A stretch of DNA of 64,000 bases from Leptolyngbyaceae cyanobacterium (GCA_036703985.1 DATNQN010000010.1:1-64000), one strand, 5' to 3'; shown: positions 19,678-29,429, numbered from the stretch's first letter. The notes: generated by a model from the sequence alone, not told the origin. Program-made: numbers and translations.

Positions 19678-19981
19678 GGTGCGTTAGCGAAGTGCGTAAC
19701 GCACCATCCCGTCCCATACTCTTAATTTTTAGGACTTACGCATTGACACTAAATATGGTGCGATGGTGCGTTACACTGGCGTTAACGCACCCTACGCATG
19801 AGGCATTGCGTAATTCCTGATTTTGTTAATTAAAAAGCGCAGATAAATAAGTTATTTTGGTTCTTGTCGATTAATCGTGAAAAAATTTATTTTTTGTAAC
19901 AAATTTGGTAATGGTGGGTTACGGCACGGGAATTTAATAATTGGGTTTGATGCTGAAATTATCGCCCGTGTCTAACCCACC
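19678..19981. repeat. Cluster of three GGTGCGTTA/GGTGGGTTA inverted repeats
   Basis: Three inverted repeats in 300 bases: GGTGCGTTA with TAACGCACC at 19678-19705 and again at 19765-19791, and the variant GGTGGGTTA with TAACCCACC at 19913-19981, each flanked by TAGGGT/ACCCTA. The family is common in cyanobacterial spacers. Nothing else is in this stretch up to the next gene. Confidence 0.75.
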
Positions 19982-20093
19982 CTACAATTAATTAATTAAA
20001 TTTTTATTATTACCTTTGATAGGTCTATTGATAAACTCTTTACGATAGAAGGGTAAGTGTTTATTACTCAACATTTAGAAATCAGGATTTACC

Positions 20094-20756
20094 ATGCCAT
20101 ATCCTCAGGCACCTTGGACTCTCAAAGGTTATGCAGTGCAAACTTTGCAATTGATAGATATTGATAAAGTACGTCCCTTGATTCCCTCAGAATTAGAAAT
20201 AGTTTCTGTTTGGCCGGGAAAAACCTTAGGAGGAGTTTATATATCATCATACCAAGCTGGTTCTGTTCTGGAATACAACGAATTAATCGTAGCTGGTGGT
20301 TTAGTTCGTTATAAAGATAAATTTGGGTCTTGGATTTCTCATATATATGTAGACAATTCCGATTCGGTAGCAGGCGGACGAGAAATTTGGGGATTGCCAA
20401 AAGAAATGGCTGAATTTACTTGGATAAAAGGAGATAACCCCAGTGTGGTTGTTCGGCAAGACGATCGACCATTATGCAGTCTTAGCTACAGCAAGCCAAG
20501 CATAGCATTACCTTTGTCTTTAGGCGCACCTGTTCTCAGTTGTCTTGGTACTGATTTCCTATTATTTAAAGGTGAGTTTGAGTCTCGCCTAAGTTTGGTT
20601 AGCGGTAAGGTAGAGGTTCCGCCCGAAAGTCCTTTTGCTAGTTTAAACTTAGATCGACCTTGGTTTACTATTTATTGCGATGATTTGCGTTTCTTAGCAG
20701 GAACGCCTGAAGTAGTGGGAGAAACACAAGGTTTGCGGGTTGCTACCGCAGTTTAA
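20094..20756 (+). CDS. Acetoacetate decarboxylase family protein
   Basis: 220-residue member of the ADC fold. The active-site strand reads GREIWGLPKEM: Lys103 occupies the position of the Schiff-base lysine, but the neighbouring second lysine of true acetoacetate decarboxylases is Glu104. That change alters the pKa environment, so the reaction may differ (decarboxylase, aldolase/dehydratase or a lyase on a larger substrate). No signal peptide. Followed 22 bases later by a membrane methyltransferase-like gene on the same strand, so the two may act together, possibly on a lipid or isoprenoid. Substrate unknown. Confidence 0.85.
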   Translation: MPYPQAPWTLKGYAVQTLQLIDIDKVRPLIPSELEIVSVWPGKTLGGVYISSYQAGSVLEYNELIVAGGLVRYKDKFGSWISHIYVDNSDSVAGGREIWGLPKEMAEFTWIKGDNPSVVVRQDDRPLCSLSYSKPSIALPLSLGAPVLSCLGTDFLLFKGEFESRLSLVSGKVEVPPESPFASLNLDRPWFTIYCDDLRFLAGTPEVVGETQGLRVATAV

Positions 20757-20778
20757 AAAAGTAGGATTCGATTTAATA

Positions 20779-21444
20779 ATGACAATGGAAAATATCGCTA
20801 ATGCAGAACGTTCTGGTGTAACTCAACTAACAGCTATCAACACGGCGAAAGCGCTAACGATTCTGCTTTTAATTGTTGGTGCCGTGGTATTTGGAGTGTG
20901 GGATATGCGCCAAGTGCTTTATCTGTGTTTGCATATCAGTTATTGTACTTGGTGGCTGTTGGAACAGTGGTTTTATCCTCAACGAAGACAGGTAATGTTC
21001 AGCGAACCAGTGGGAGTTGGAGGATTTATTTCCGCTCTTTTAATTGTAGGATTTTTGTATGCGCTACCGGGTTATTTTGCTTTAACAAATCCCGAACCTA
21101 TATCGCTAATCACAGCAGCGATAGCTTTGCCATTGTACATTTTTGGTAGTCTAATAAATGCTAGTGCTGACGTGCAGAAGCTGACTGCCAAGCAATTTGG
21201 AGCGGGTTTAGTAAGGGATAATATTTGGCGCTTTTCCCGCAATATCAATTATTTTGGCGATATTCTTCGCTATCTTAGTTTTAGTATTGTGGCAGGTTCC
21301 CTTTGGGCTTATTTAGTACCGGGACTCGTGATGTTAATTTACATTCAAAGAATGCTGCAAAAGGAACAGGGAATGGCAGAAAAATATCCAGAATATGCTG
21401 AGTATCAGCAATCAACTTCTCGCTTTATTCCATTTATTTGGTAA
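20779..21444 (+). CDS. Membrane protein of the ICMT/steroid-reductase (DUF1295-like) superfamily
   Basis: 221 residues with about five hydrophobic helices. The C-terminal third has the family pattern: NIWRFSRNINYFGDILRYLSF, then YIQRMLQKEQGMAEKYPEY and a short cytosolic tail RFIPFIW. Intramembrane methyltransferases and reductases share this fold, so the reaction is not certain. I start at the ATG of MTMENIANAE because an upstream in-frame ATG overlaps the previous gene; ATG 20785 is also possible. Probably an operon with the decarboxylase-like gene. Confidence 0.78.
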   Translation: MTMENIANAERSGVTQLTAINTAKALTILLLIVGAVVFGVWDMRQVLYLCLHISYCTWWLLEQWFYPQRRQVMFSEPVGVGGFISALLIVGFLYALPGYFALTNPEPISLITAAIALPLYIFGSLINASADVQKLTAKQFGAGLVRDNIWRFSRNINYFGDILRYLSFSIVAGSLWAYLVPGLVMLIYIQRMLQKEQGMAEKYPEYAEYQQSTSRFIPFIW

Positions 21445-21461
21445 TTCTTCTCCTCGTTCTC

Positions 21462-21490
21462 CTCGTTCCCAGGTGGAACCTGGGAACGAG
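21462..21490. terminator. TTCCCAGG palindrome between convergent genes
   Basis: CTCGTTCCCAGGT and its exact complement around GGA, followed by TAAAAAAG on the plus strand. It fits a bidirectional terminator for the methyltransferase-like and radical SAM genes. A relative with the same TTCCCAGG core is at 29382-29410. Confidence 0.7.
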
Positions 21491-21499
21491 TAAAAAAGT

Positions 21500-22306
21500 T
21501 TAATCACCAATTGGCGCGTGACGGACTGGAATACCTGTGGCGCGGTTAATTTCAGTGGCAAATTCTTGTAAAATATTGGCACTGACGCATTTAAGCGATC
21601 GCACTTCGTAAGGTCGATTTTCGCTACTAGTATGATTCTCTCGTCCATCTAACTGGCGTTTGACTGGTTTTGGTCGAGTGGGAGTATTTAACTGGATTTC
21701 ATCAGGTGCTAAAGCTTGCATTATTTCAATGTACTGCGCTTTAGTATCCATATCCCATTCGGTCAAAATCATGGTTTGGATACCTAATTCCCCATCATAT
21801 TCTTGGCGAAATTTCTGGATATTTGTCCAAATTTCCGATAAATTTACGGCGGCTACCGGTCGATTAACGCGCCTGATTTGGTCTGAGGAAATCCCATCTA
21901 TTTTCACAGATACTCGATCTGCTAAATTAAGGGCCGATCGCACTTCTGGATCTGATAATAGCGTACCGTTTGTCAATACCAAAGTTAGTCGCTTGGTAAC
22001 ATATTTTATCCAGCTAAGTATTTCGGCTAAATTTAATGCTAAGGTTGGTTCGCCGCTACCACTCAAGGTAATTACATCTACGTCCCAAGGAGCAAAATTT
22101 TGCAGGTCTTGCAGGATGCGTTCGGTGGGGATGTAGATTGCGCGATCGATTATTTTCCTTTCAATTTCTCCTAACTGGCAATAAACGCAGTTGAAAGAAC
22201 AAATCGAAACTGGGCCAATGGGGTCAATACCGAGCGATCGGCCATATCGCCATGATTTAACTGGGCCGTAAACAGAAGTAAACTTTTCAATTATTTCAGC
22301 AGACAT
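21500..22306 (-). CDS. Radical SAM protein
   Basis: 268 residues. The SAM-binding [4Fe-4S] cluster motif is Cys36-x3-Cys40-x2-Cys43 (CSFNCVYC), followed by SGSGEPTL and VLTNGTLL, the glycine-rich SAM contact and strand typical of this superfamily. The N-terminal YGPVKSWRYGRSLGIDPI resembles the radical SAM group sometimes linked to small-molecule or RNA modification. The C-terminal part contains LNTPTRPKPVKRQL, which is characteristic of the group. Substrate unknown. Downstream of the DUF3754 gene on the same strand but about 190 bases away. Confidence 0.9.
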   Translation of the reverse strand: MSAEIIEKFTSVYGPVKSWRYGRSLGIDPIGPVSICSFNCVYCQLGEIERKIIDRAIYIPTERILQDLQNFAPWDVDVITLSGSGEPTLALNLAEILSWIKYVTKRLTLVLTNGTLLSDPEVRSALNLADRVSVKIDGISSDQIRRVNRPVAAVNLSEIWTNIQKFRQEYDGELGIQTMILTEWDMDTKAQYIEIMQALAPDEIQLNTPTRPKPVKRQLDGRENHTSSENRPYEVRSLKCVSANILQEFATEINRATGIPVRHAPIGD

Positions 22307-22498
22307 TGCTTAAACCCGTTCTCGGTGCAACGGAAGATATATCTATAACTATTTTGTCTCTTATTTCCCCAACTAACTAGAAAGTTTAAACATATTATGA
22401 AACTTTGACAGATCTTTTTATATTTAGGTTTGTAGGGAGGAGATTAACACGACCTTACAACTTAGCGTGTCAATCCCCATAAATTTTTAACGATCCTT

Positions 22499-23842
22499 TT
22501 ATTTGGCATAAAGGAAGGCATTATCCCAAACATAATCGATGATTGTTTTAGCATCGTCTAAAGATGGCACTCGGCAATATCCTTGGTCATCGTAAACCAA
22601 CATCGCCCTTTGAGAAACATCAGCTTCATCCATGCCATCTTTAATTACTTTACCGCAGATGGATTGTAAATTACGAAGCGGCCCATTAATATCAAAATCA
22701 ATTTTTGTTCCAAACTTTTCTTCCATCCATACTTCAATCTTATCGTCCAATTGTTGAGGAGTTAAAGGTGATTTACTAGTCATTAGATGATAATAAGCTA
22801 GGATAATTTCTTTACACTCTTCCTCTTCAGCCGCATCAACTAAAGCGCCAAAAACGCTAGCATTGTTCGCTAAATTTCTAAAAAACAAAGTATCTGTCAC
22901 ATTTTTTTGAAATTTAATCTTTTTGAGCGTATAATTCGTATATTGTCTGACACCTACACCGCCTAAAGCCACCAACAAAGACAACACTATCACCAGTAAT
23001 CCATTTATATTATTGATATACTGTTCGACATTTTCAGCAGAAATATTCAAGTGAGAAAGACTTGATTCACCGAATAATAAAAAATAAATTACTCCCACAA
23101 TCACTAACAATTGAGGTAGCAATTTTATTAATACGGAAACAGCTGCTCCAATTGTCGGCACGATTAACAACAAGCGGTCTTTCCAAGTCATGCTGACTTT
23201 GATATTAGGAAACAAAAACTCCAAATCGTATTTAGGGATATTTTTGTAGTAGTAGAGATACATTTTTCCTGGAGTGAAATTAAGCTTATCCAGCTTGACT
23301 TTTTTTGATTTAAAATAGTCAGTATCTTTGAATTTTAGTAGCAACGCTACCCGTTCAAAAACTTGTATTTTCTTTTTAATCTTCTTAAAAAACTTTTGGA
23401 CTTCTATTGTCGTTTCCGTATCGCCCCGATAGTAGCAAACTACCCGATCGAAATCATTAAAATCAATATCAGTTTTGAGTTGGATTAACGATCCTGCCTG
23501 AAAAGCCTCTTGTAACATTTCTTTCGACAGAGGATTATAATTCCCTCTTTCCAGCAGAGTCGTAAATACGGAAACAAGCTTGTCTTGCATCTCTACCAAT
23601 TGCTTCCTGGTGGGTTGAGTTCTTGTTTTGGTATCAGAATCAGGATTAAAAAAAGTAAAGTTATCCTTTAAGATTTCCAAGGTGTGATGTAACTGAAAAT
23701 GGTAATATGCTGCTAATATTTCGCAGAAATCCCGGAATTTCTGCACGTCAGCAGCAGCCAACTGCCCGTCTTCAATACAAAGCTCGATCAAATCACTTCG
23801 ACGATAAGGAATAAAGGCTTCGCGATCTTGATAAATTGCCAT
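22499..23842 (-). CDS. DUF3754 (TMEM143-like) membrane protein
   Basis: 447 residues. An N-terminal soluble part starts with REAFIPYRRSDLIELCI, the beginning typical of DUF3754, and contains YYRG and PGKMYLYYYKNIPKYDLEFLFPN-like sequence in short blocks. Two membrane segments lie near 228-258 (LLLIVPTIGAAVSVL to VIYFLLF) and 282-300 (LLVIVLSLLVALGG). The C-terminal domain has ILAYYHLMT and a charged helix. The family occurs in cyanobacteria, plants and mitochondria and its role is unresolved. Confidence 0.85.
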   Translation of the reverse strand: MAIYQDREAFIPYRRSDLIELCIEDGQLAAADVQKFRDFCEILAAYYHFQLHHTLEILKDNFTFFNPDSDTKTRTQPTRKQLVEMQDKLVSVFTTLLERGNYNPLSKEMLQEAFQAGSLIQLKTDIDFNDFDRVVCYYRGDTETTIEVQKFFKKIKKKIQVFERVALLLKFKDTDYFKSKKVKLDKLNFTPGKMYLYYYKNIPKYDLEFLFPNIKVSMTWKDRLLLIVPTIGAAVSVLIKLLPQLLVIVGVIYFLLFGESSLSHLNISAENVEQYINNINGLLVIVLSLLVALGGVGVRQYTNYTLKKIKFQKNVTDTLFFRNLANNASVFGALVDAAEEEECKEIILAYYHLMTSKSPLTPQQLDDKIEVWMEEKFGTKIDFDINGPLRNLQSICGKVIKDGMDEADVSQRAMLVYDDQGYCRVPSLDDAKTIIDYVWDNAFLYAK

Positions 23843-24180
23843 AGGATTTGGGTAACAGATGGAGAGTTGAAAAACAGGTTAGATATCATCATAAACAATT
23901 GTTGGCTATAGTAAAATAGTTAACTTGTTGTTTTTTACAAGGAAATTAACTTAAGTTGTCAGTTCCTAGTTTTCAAATTTCTGGTTTTTTTAGCTTTTAG
24001 GCTATGTCAGCCATTAATTTTTTATGAAAATTGCGATCGCGCTCGATGAGAGGTATATACTTGGGGAAGACGATCGCGCTTATTGTATCATAGTAATATC
24101 TCTGTCACTCTGAATAGTTCGAGGCTTGATTTCTATTCCATTATCTATTCTTAGAGTAATTAAACATCCATAAAACCATT
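23843..24180. other. Spacer between divergent genes
   Basis: 338 bases holding two HIP1-type sites (GCGATCGCGC near 24033 and a GATCGCGC near 24072) and otherwise AT-rich sequence. It must contain the promoters of the DUF3754 gene and the antitoxin-like gene. No RNA gene seen. Confidence 0.45.
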
Positions 24181-24471
24181 ATGCAAGCATACAAAGCAAA
24201 AGCTAAAATCGACCAATCCGGTCACTTGATCCTCACCGAACCAACCAATTTACCTCCTGGAAATGTCGAAGTTATCATCTTGCAGGAAGTTAAAAATGGC
24301 GCTGATTATGAAAATCAGGAAGGCGAACCATCGGAAATCAAAACTAAAAGCATTCCTGAGCGATACAAGACTAATATTTTTACTGATTGGCTGGCAAAGG
24401 CAAAGCCCGTTCCTTCAGACTTCGATCCAGAGCAAGTTCGATTAGAAGCTTTAGAGGATAAATACCGTTGA
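24181..24471 (+). CDS. Antitoxin-like small protein upstream of PIN toxin
   Basis: 96 residues: a short beta-rich N-terminus (KAKIDQSGHLILTEPTNLPP then VEVIIL), a Glu-rich linker, and a C-terminal tail with PVPSDFDPEQVRLEALEDKY. This architecture, with a small N-terminal DNA-binding-like or beta part and a disordered toxin-binding tail, is frequent for cyanobacterial antitoxins of PIN toxins. The stop codon overlaps the start of the PIN gene by four bases (TTGA), so the pair is translationally coupled. Family not recognised with certainty. Confidence 0.7.
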   Translation: MQAYKAKAKIDQSGHLILTEPTNLPPGNVEVIILQEVKNGADYENQEGEPSEIKTKSIPERYKTNIFTDWLAKAKPVPSDFDPEQVRLEALEDKYR

Positions 24472-24887
24472 AAGTTTTAATAGACACCAACATCATTATG
24501 GATGTTGCTATTCAGCGACAGCCTTTTTTTGCTGTAAGTAACCAACTTTTTTCGTTAGTTCAGCAGAAACGATTTGAAGGTTACGTTTCAGCATCAACTT
24601 TTGGCGATCTTTATTACTTAATTCGTAAAGAGCAAGGGCGAGAATTAGCGCTTGATTTTTTAAGTAGACTAGCCACAATATGCAAAGTTGCTAATGTAAA
24701 CGAAGCCGCAATTTCAATGGCACTCACCGCTAATTTCCGAGATTTTGAAGATGCAATTCAATACTCTACAGCCGTCATCAATCAACTAGACGCGATCGTT
24801 ACCCGCAACACCCAAGACTATACAAATGTTACCCTGCGAATTCTCACTCCTACCCAACTGATTCAAGAACTTGAGATATCGTCCTAA
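24468..24887 (+). CDS. PIN domain ribonuclease toxin (VapC-like)
   Basis: 139-residue PIN protein, expected to cleave specific RNAs when freed from its antitoxin. Acidic active-site candidates: Asp6 in LIDTNIIMD, Asp in TFGDLYYL, Asp and Glu in RDFEDAIQY, and Asp in NTQDY. Starts with TTG inside the stop region of the antitoxin-like gene, as expected for coupled toxin translation. Followed 53 bases later by proS on the same strand, which may share read-through. Confidence 0.85.
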   Translation: MKVLIDTNIIMDVAIQRQPFFAVSNQLFSLVQQKRFEGYVSASTFGDLYYLIRKEQGRELALDFLSRLATICKVANVNEAAISMALTANFRDFEDAIQYSTAVINQLDAIVTRNTQDYTNVTLRILTPTQLIQELEISS

Positions 24888-24940
24888 TCATGTTCTAGAC
24901 TGGGAAAGCAATCATCTCAGTTGGGAAAGGGAAAAAAGAG

Positions 24941-26746
24941 ATGCGACTCTCTCAAATGCTATTCGTTACGTTACGGGAAGACCCTGCCGAAGCAGAAATA
25001 CCCAGCCATAAATTACTCCTCCGCGCAGGCTATATTCGTCGCATCGGTAGCGGTATCTATGCTTATCTCCCCCTAATGTGGCGCGTACTGCAAAAAGTTT
25101 CTCAAATTGTGCGGGAAGAAATGAACGCCACAGGCGCACAAGAATGCCTGTTACCCCAATTACAACCATCGGAGTTGTGGCGCGAATCGGGACGGTGGGA
25201 TACTTACACTCAAGCTGAGGGTATTATGTTTGCCCTCAAAGACAGACAAGAGCGGGAATTAGGGTTAGGGCCAACCCATGAAGAGGTAATTACTACAGTT
25301 GCCAAAGAAATGATTCGTTCTTATCGGCAATTGCCTCTCCATTTATATCAAATTCAAACTAAATTCCGGGATGAAATTCGTCCTAGATTTGGTTTGATGC
25401 GGGGAAGAGAATTCATCATGAAAGATGGTTATTCTTTCCACGTTGATGAAGAAAGTTTGAAGAAAACTTACCAAGATATGCACAACGCTTATAGCAATAT
25501 GCTGCGGCGGAGTGGTTTAAGTTTTCGAGCAGTGCAAGCTGATTCTGGAGCAATTGGTGGTTCCGGTTCTCAAGAATTTATGGTACTGGCGGAAGCGGGA
25601 GAAGATGAAGTTTTATACACGGAAGATGGGCAGTATGCTGCGAACGTAGAAAAAGCAGTTTCTTTGCCAGCAGATGCAGAAACTGCTCCTTTTAACAGTT
25701 ATGAAAAACGGGAAACTCCGGGAACAGAAACGATCGAAAAATTGTGTCAATTCCTGAAATGCTCTCCCACTCAAGTAGTAAAGAATGTTCTTTACCAAGC
25801 TGTTTACGATAATGGTATGACAGTGCTGGTACTGGTGAGCATTCGAGGTGATCAAGAAGTTAATGAAGTAAAATTGCAAAATGAATTAACTAACTTGGGT
25901 AAAAACTATGGCGGTAAAACTTTGTTGGCGCTGACGGTTCCCGATGCAGAGGCGCAACAAAAATGGGCGGCAAAATCTTTACCTTTGGGTTATATTGCTC
26001 CCGATATTGGTGATGATTATATTTCTGCTCAAAAGCAAGTAGCTGCTAAGTTTCTCCGATTAGTTGATAAGACTGCGGTTGAGCTAAAGAATTTCGTTAC
26101 AGGTTCTAATGAATCTGGTTATCACGTTGTTGGGGCAAATTGGGGCGACCAGTTTAAATTACCAGAAATTGTGGTAGATGTAAGAAAAGCTCGTCCTGGC
26201 GATCGGGCCATTCACAACCCCGCACAAACTCTCCAAAGTGCCAGAGGAATTGAAGTCGGTCACATCTTCCAACTTGGCATCAAATATTCTAAAGCAATGG
26301 GAGCAACTTACACCAACGAACAAGGGGAAGAAGTACCTTTAGTGATGGGTTGTTACGGTGTTGGCGTTTCACGATTAGCCCAAGCAGCGGTAGAGCAATC
26401 CTATGATAAGGATGGCATAATTTGGCCTGTTGCGATCGCACCTTATCACGTTATCATTTGCGTTCCCAACATCAGCGATACCGAACAAATGGAAGCCGCA
26501 GAAAAACTATATACTCAACTCAACCAAGCCGGAATTGAAACTTTATTAGACGATCGCAACGAACGCGCAGGTGTAAAATTCAAAGATGCCGATTTAATCG
26601 GAATTCCCTATCGCATCGTGACCGGAAAATCTCTCAAATCCGGCAAAGTTGAAGTGGTAGAACGCGCCAATCATCAAGCTCGAGAAATCGCGCTTGATGA
26701 AGTTGTACCAACTATCAAACAGTGGATCGAGGCAGCTTTAAATTGA
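24941..26746 (+). CDS. proS: Prolyl-tRNA synthetase, bacterial type with editing domain
   Basis: Class II aminoacyl-tRNA synthetase charging tRNA-Pro. 601 residues. Motif 1 region [16 protein letters not shown] substrate loop, motif 2 [17 protein letters not shown], an inserted YbaK-type editing domain between about 225 and 390 ([19 protein letters not shown]), motif 3 [13 protein letters not shown], and an anticodon-binding domain at the end. The purine-rich sequence AAAGGGAAAAAAGAG just before the ATG serves as ribosome site. Essential single-copy gene. Confidence 0.97.
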   Translation: MRLSQMLFVTLREDPAEAEIPSHKLLLRAGYIRRIGSGIYAYLPLMWRVLQKVSQIVREEMNATGAQECLLPQLQPSELWRESGRWDTYTQAEGIMFALKDRQERELGLGPTHEEVITTVAKEMIRSYRQLPLHLYQIQTKFRDEIRPRFGLMRGREFIMKDGYSFHVDEESLKKTYQDMHNAYSNMLRRSGLSFRAVQADSGAIGGSGSQEFMVLAEAGEDEVLYTEDGQYAANVEKAVSLPADAETAPFNSYEKRETPGTETIEKLCQFLKCSPTQVVKNVLYQAVYDNGMTVLVLVSIRGDQEVNEVKLQNELTNLGKNYGGKTLLALTVPDAEAQQKWAAKSLPLGYIAPDIGDDYISAQKQVAAKFLRLVDKTAVELKNFVTGSNESGYHVVGANWGDQFKLPEIVVDVRKARPGDRAIHNPAQTLQSARGIEVGHIFQLGIKYSKAMGATYTNEQGEEVPLVMGCYGVGVSRLAQAAVEQSYDKDGIIWPVAIAPYHVIICVPNISDTEQMEAAEKLYTQLNQAGIETLLDDRNERAGVKFKDADLIGIPYRIVTGKSLKSGKVEVVERANHQAREIALDEVVPTIKQWIEAALN

Positions 26747-26949
26747 AGAAGAATTCAGAATTCAGGAGTCAGAATTAATTAGTGGGAGATTCAGACTCGC
26801 CACTATCTTGTTGACAACTAAATCTTCGATTTAGTGGGGATCTTAAACCCGTTTATTCATTCGCCAGTCACACAGATAAAAATTCTGAATTCACAGCGAA
26901 TGACTTCTGAATTCTGTTTTGATAAAATCAACCCATCTGTACTTAAACC
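26747..26949. repeat. GAATTC repeat units and degenerate inverted repeat
   Basis: Contains GAATTCAGAATTC plus CAGGAGTCAG units like those at 2331, then CTAAATCTTCGATTTAG, a perfect short stem, and further ATTCTGAATTC units. It separates proS from the next gene. Apparent ORFs here are not protein-like. Confidence 0.45.
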
Positions 26950-28260
26950 ATGCCTCTTTATTATCAATATGCCCGCAAAGCTTTGTGGGCATTCCTTATT
27001 TACCTACCTTTCGTCGGTACGCTTGCTTACACTATTGGCGGCGGAAATCCTCTATTTCAATTCACTAAAGATGTTTTTTATTTCCCCGCCTTAATTGCTT
27101 TACTTTTTTATTGTTATCGACAAAACTTACCGATCTTCATTGCCAAACCTTTAAAATGGCCGCTATTAGGTTTATTGTTATTTTCCTTATTAACATTTAT
27201 CTTCATTAACGGCGATCGACCGAGCGATCCCGATTTGGGCGAACAACCTTTTTTGATGGGAATTATCGGCTTAAAAGCACTCATAGGGTATATCCCCCTA
27301 ATTTTTTGCGCCTATTATCTAATTCGCAGTCAAAAAGAATTACGATTTTTCATTCGCCTGCACGTAGTCCTCGCCTTGATTTGCTGCACTCTCGCCTTCA
27401 TTCAATACTTATTGCTATTAAATGGTCGATGTATTGGCACTAGCGGATTAGAAGGCGATACTTTATTCAAAGCAAGTTTAGATGCCAGATGTTTTGTTGG
27501 TGGCGCACTTTTATTTAACCCAGAACTCGGATTAATCCGCTTACCCGGAACATTTGCTACTCCTTGGCATTGGGCATGGTTTCTGATCGCTAATGCTTTT
27601 GCGATCGTAGGGGCTGCCGTCAGCGAAACTTCCCGTAAATGGCGAAATATCAGTTTTTTAGCAATGACGTTTCTCTTAGTAACGGCAATTTTTTCCGGGC
27701 AACGAACCGCTCTAGTTATGGTTCCTATCATATTAATGATTCTGCTATTTGTTGCTGCTCCTGGAGGAAAAATTAAGCAGTGGATAATGATCGACGTTTC
27801 TCTAATAGTTCTGTTCGTACTTGCTGCCAAAACTAATTTTTTAAATCTCGGTAATTATTTGGATATAGATTGGTTTTCCCTCAACCAATTTAGTTGGGTA
27901 ATTAGTGAATTACAAAGCATCTTGGGCAATGGTTTAGGCCGTGCTACCAATGCGGCGCGGATTTTTGGCGAAGTTGCAATAATTGATAACTACTACGCCA
28001 AAATTTTATATGAAATAGGGCTAGTAGGCTTGCTGGCTTTTTTGGTAGTAATTGCTACCCTAATTTATCTGACTTTTAAAGCTTATCGTTCAATTAAGAA
28101 TAGAAAGTTGCGCTGTTTGGCAGTTTGTTTGTGGGGATTCGTGTTGTTTATTGGCATTAATCCGATCTATTATCCGCTAGATTTAGACCCCGTAGCGATT
28201 TATTATTGGTTTTTTGCTGGCGTACTGCTAAAATTACCGCAACTTGACTCTCTTCGGTAA
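26950..28260 (+). CDS. O-antigen ligase/polymerase-like membrane protein
   Basis: 436 residues with 10-12 hydrophobic segments. The Wzy/WaaL-type features are a long extracytoplasmic part around 160-205 (with LIRLPGTFATPWHWAW), SGQRTALVMVPII near 258, and a second loop holding the conserved-type stretch GNGLGRATNAARIFG before DNYYAKILYEIGLVG. Proteins of this kind polymerise or ligate polysaccharide repeat units at the outer leaflet of the plasma membrane. It is not next to glycosyltransferases, so the polysaccharide is unknown; exopolysaccharide or hormogonium polysaccharide are possible. Confidence 0.85.
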   Translation: MPLYYQYARKALWAFLIYLPFVGTLAYTIGGGNPLFQFTKDVFYFPALIALLFYCYRQNLPIFIAKPLKWPLLGLLLFSLLTFIFINGDRPSDPDLGEQPFLMGIIGLKALIGYIPLIFCAYYLIRSQKELRFFIRLHVVLALICCTLAFIQYLLLLNGRCIGTSGLEGDTLFKASLDARCFVGGALLFNPELGLIRLPGTFATPWHWAWFLIANAFAIVGAAVSETSRKWRNISFLAMTFLLVTAIFSGQRTALVMVPIILMILLFVAAPGGKIKQWIMIDVSLIVLFVLAAKTNFLNLGNYLDIDWFSLNQFSWVISELQSILGNGLGRATNAARIFGEVAIIDNYYAKILYEIGLVGLLAFLVVIATLIYLTFKAYRSIKNRKLRCLAVCLWGFVLFIGINPIYYPLDLDPVAIYYWFFAGVLLKLPQLDSLR

Positions 28261-28294
28261 TCCCAATCAATCAATTAAAAATTACTAATCTCCA

Positions 28295-29143
28295 ATGGAA
28301 TTATTTGTCATTCTCTTATCTGGCTTACTTGGTGGCCTCTCTCCAGTTGGTTTCATTGTAGATCGAGTTGCCCAAAATGCGATTCGTTCTCGGTTTGAAA
28401 AGGTGGAACAGTTGCAAGTCAGAGTTGATAACGCTCCTTCCCACCAATTGATCCGAGGTAAGGTAGAACGGGTACGCATTGCCAGTCGAGGTTTGTGGGT
28501 AACGCCAACTCTTCGGATTGCGGCGCTGGAATTGGAAACCGACCCCCTAGCAGTTGATATTCAAAGTCTCAGGCAGCGAGGTCAGGCTGCATCTACTGAA
28601 GGTCAGAGATTGCCGACTAACACTTTACGCGAGCCATTACAAGCTGGTTTGCGCTTAGTGTTAACCGAGCAAGATATCAACAAGCTGTTAGAATCTCCAG
28701 CCGTAACAGCGAGGTTGCGTACTATCGGCAGCCGTTTTTTAGGTAATATGGGCGGTCAACAATCACAAGCTTATGAGTTTGTGAATCCAAAAGTGGAATT
28801 TTTGGCTAACGATCGCCTGCGTTTTCAAGTATCATTACAACAAACAGGGGAACCAGCACCTGGAGAAAGTAATGATAAACAACTAACTCTTAATTTAGAG
28901 TCAGGCGTAGGTATAGTATCCGGTCATCAAATACAATTGATTTCTCCTCAAGCATCTATTAATAACGAACCAGTACCGGAATTTTTATTAAGTCCTTTGG
29001 CTCAAACTCTCAGCGAACAATTGGATCTTCGTAAGTTACAAGATAATGGAATTACCGCCAGACTACTCAAATTAGACATCAACCAACAGCAAATGGAAAT
29101 TGCTGCTTTCGTGAAATTACAACCACCTGTTAAAAATGAGTAA
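28295..29143 (+). CDS. DUF2993 (LmeA-like) protein
   Basis: 282 residues. Hydrophobic N-terminus (LFVILLSGLLGGLSPVGF) as signal or anchor, then the DUF2993 pattern of a TULIP-like, lipid-binding elongated fold: RSRFEKVEQLQVRVDNAP, RVRIASRGLWVTP, LVLTEQDINKLLESP, and the C-terminal LKLDINQQQMEIAAFV. Cyanobacteria carry several. Probably periplasmic or membrane-facing; lipid binding is inferred from the family and not shown by a specific residue. 34 bases after the O-antigen ligase-like gene, so likely cotranscribed. Confidence 0.85.
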   Translation: MELFVILLSGLLGGLSPVGFIVDRVAQNAIRSRFEKVEQLQVRVDNAPSHQLIRGKVERVRIASRGLWVTPTLRIAALELETDPLAVDIQSLRQRGQAASTEGQRLPTNTLREPLQAGLRLVLTEQDINKLLESPAVTARLRTIGSRFLGNMGGQQSQAYEFVNPKVEFLANDRLRFQVSLQQTGEPAPGESNDKQLTLNLESGVGIVSGHQIQLISPQASINNEPVPEFLLSPLAQTLSEQLDLRKLQDNGITARLLKLDINQQQMEIAAFVKLQPPVKNE

Positions 29144-29360
29144 TTACGTAAAAGGTTAGTTTTGATGAAGAATGCAGAGTTCAAACAGCAAATAGACAAT
29201 GTTTTATACCACTACCTAATTTCAGATAGCTAAAAATTTGATTTTGCTAGCGGTATTAAAACACGGCAATTATTTATGCTGAATTTATCTTGATGAATCC
29301 TGAATTCTTTCTTACTCCCATCCCGCTAGAAGATTATGTACGAATGGCATTAAGTTAAGC

Positions 29361-29429
29361 GAGGCTCCAGCCTCTCGATCTCTAGTTCCCAGGCTCAGCC
29401 TGGGAACTAGGAAAGTAGGCGGGAGCCTC
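29361..29429. repeat. Nested inverted repeat with TTCCCAGG core
   Basis: Inner perfect palindrome 29382-29410 (CTAGTTCCCAGGCT, C, and complement) enclosed by GAGGCTCC at 29361 and GGAGCCTC at 29422. The whole could extrude as a cruciform or act as a terminator after the DUF2993 gene. It ends about 40 bases before the P450 start. Confidence 0.7.

Noticed and set aside
22307-22498. RNA gene between the radical SAM and DUF3754 genes
   Set aside because: There is an imperfect GGAGATTAACACG/CGTGTCAATCCC pairing but no tRNA, riboswitch or known ncRNA features.
26834-27094. 86-codon plus-strand frame overlapping the O-antigen ligase-like gene
   Set aside because: It reads repeat units and then a shifted frame of the membrane protein; no protein-like features.
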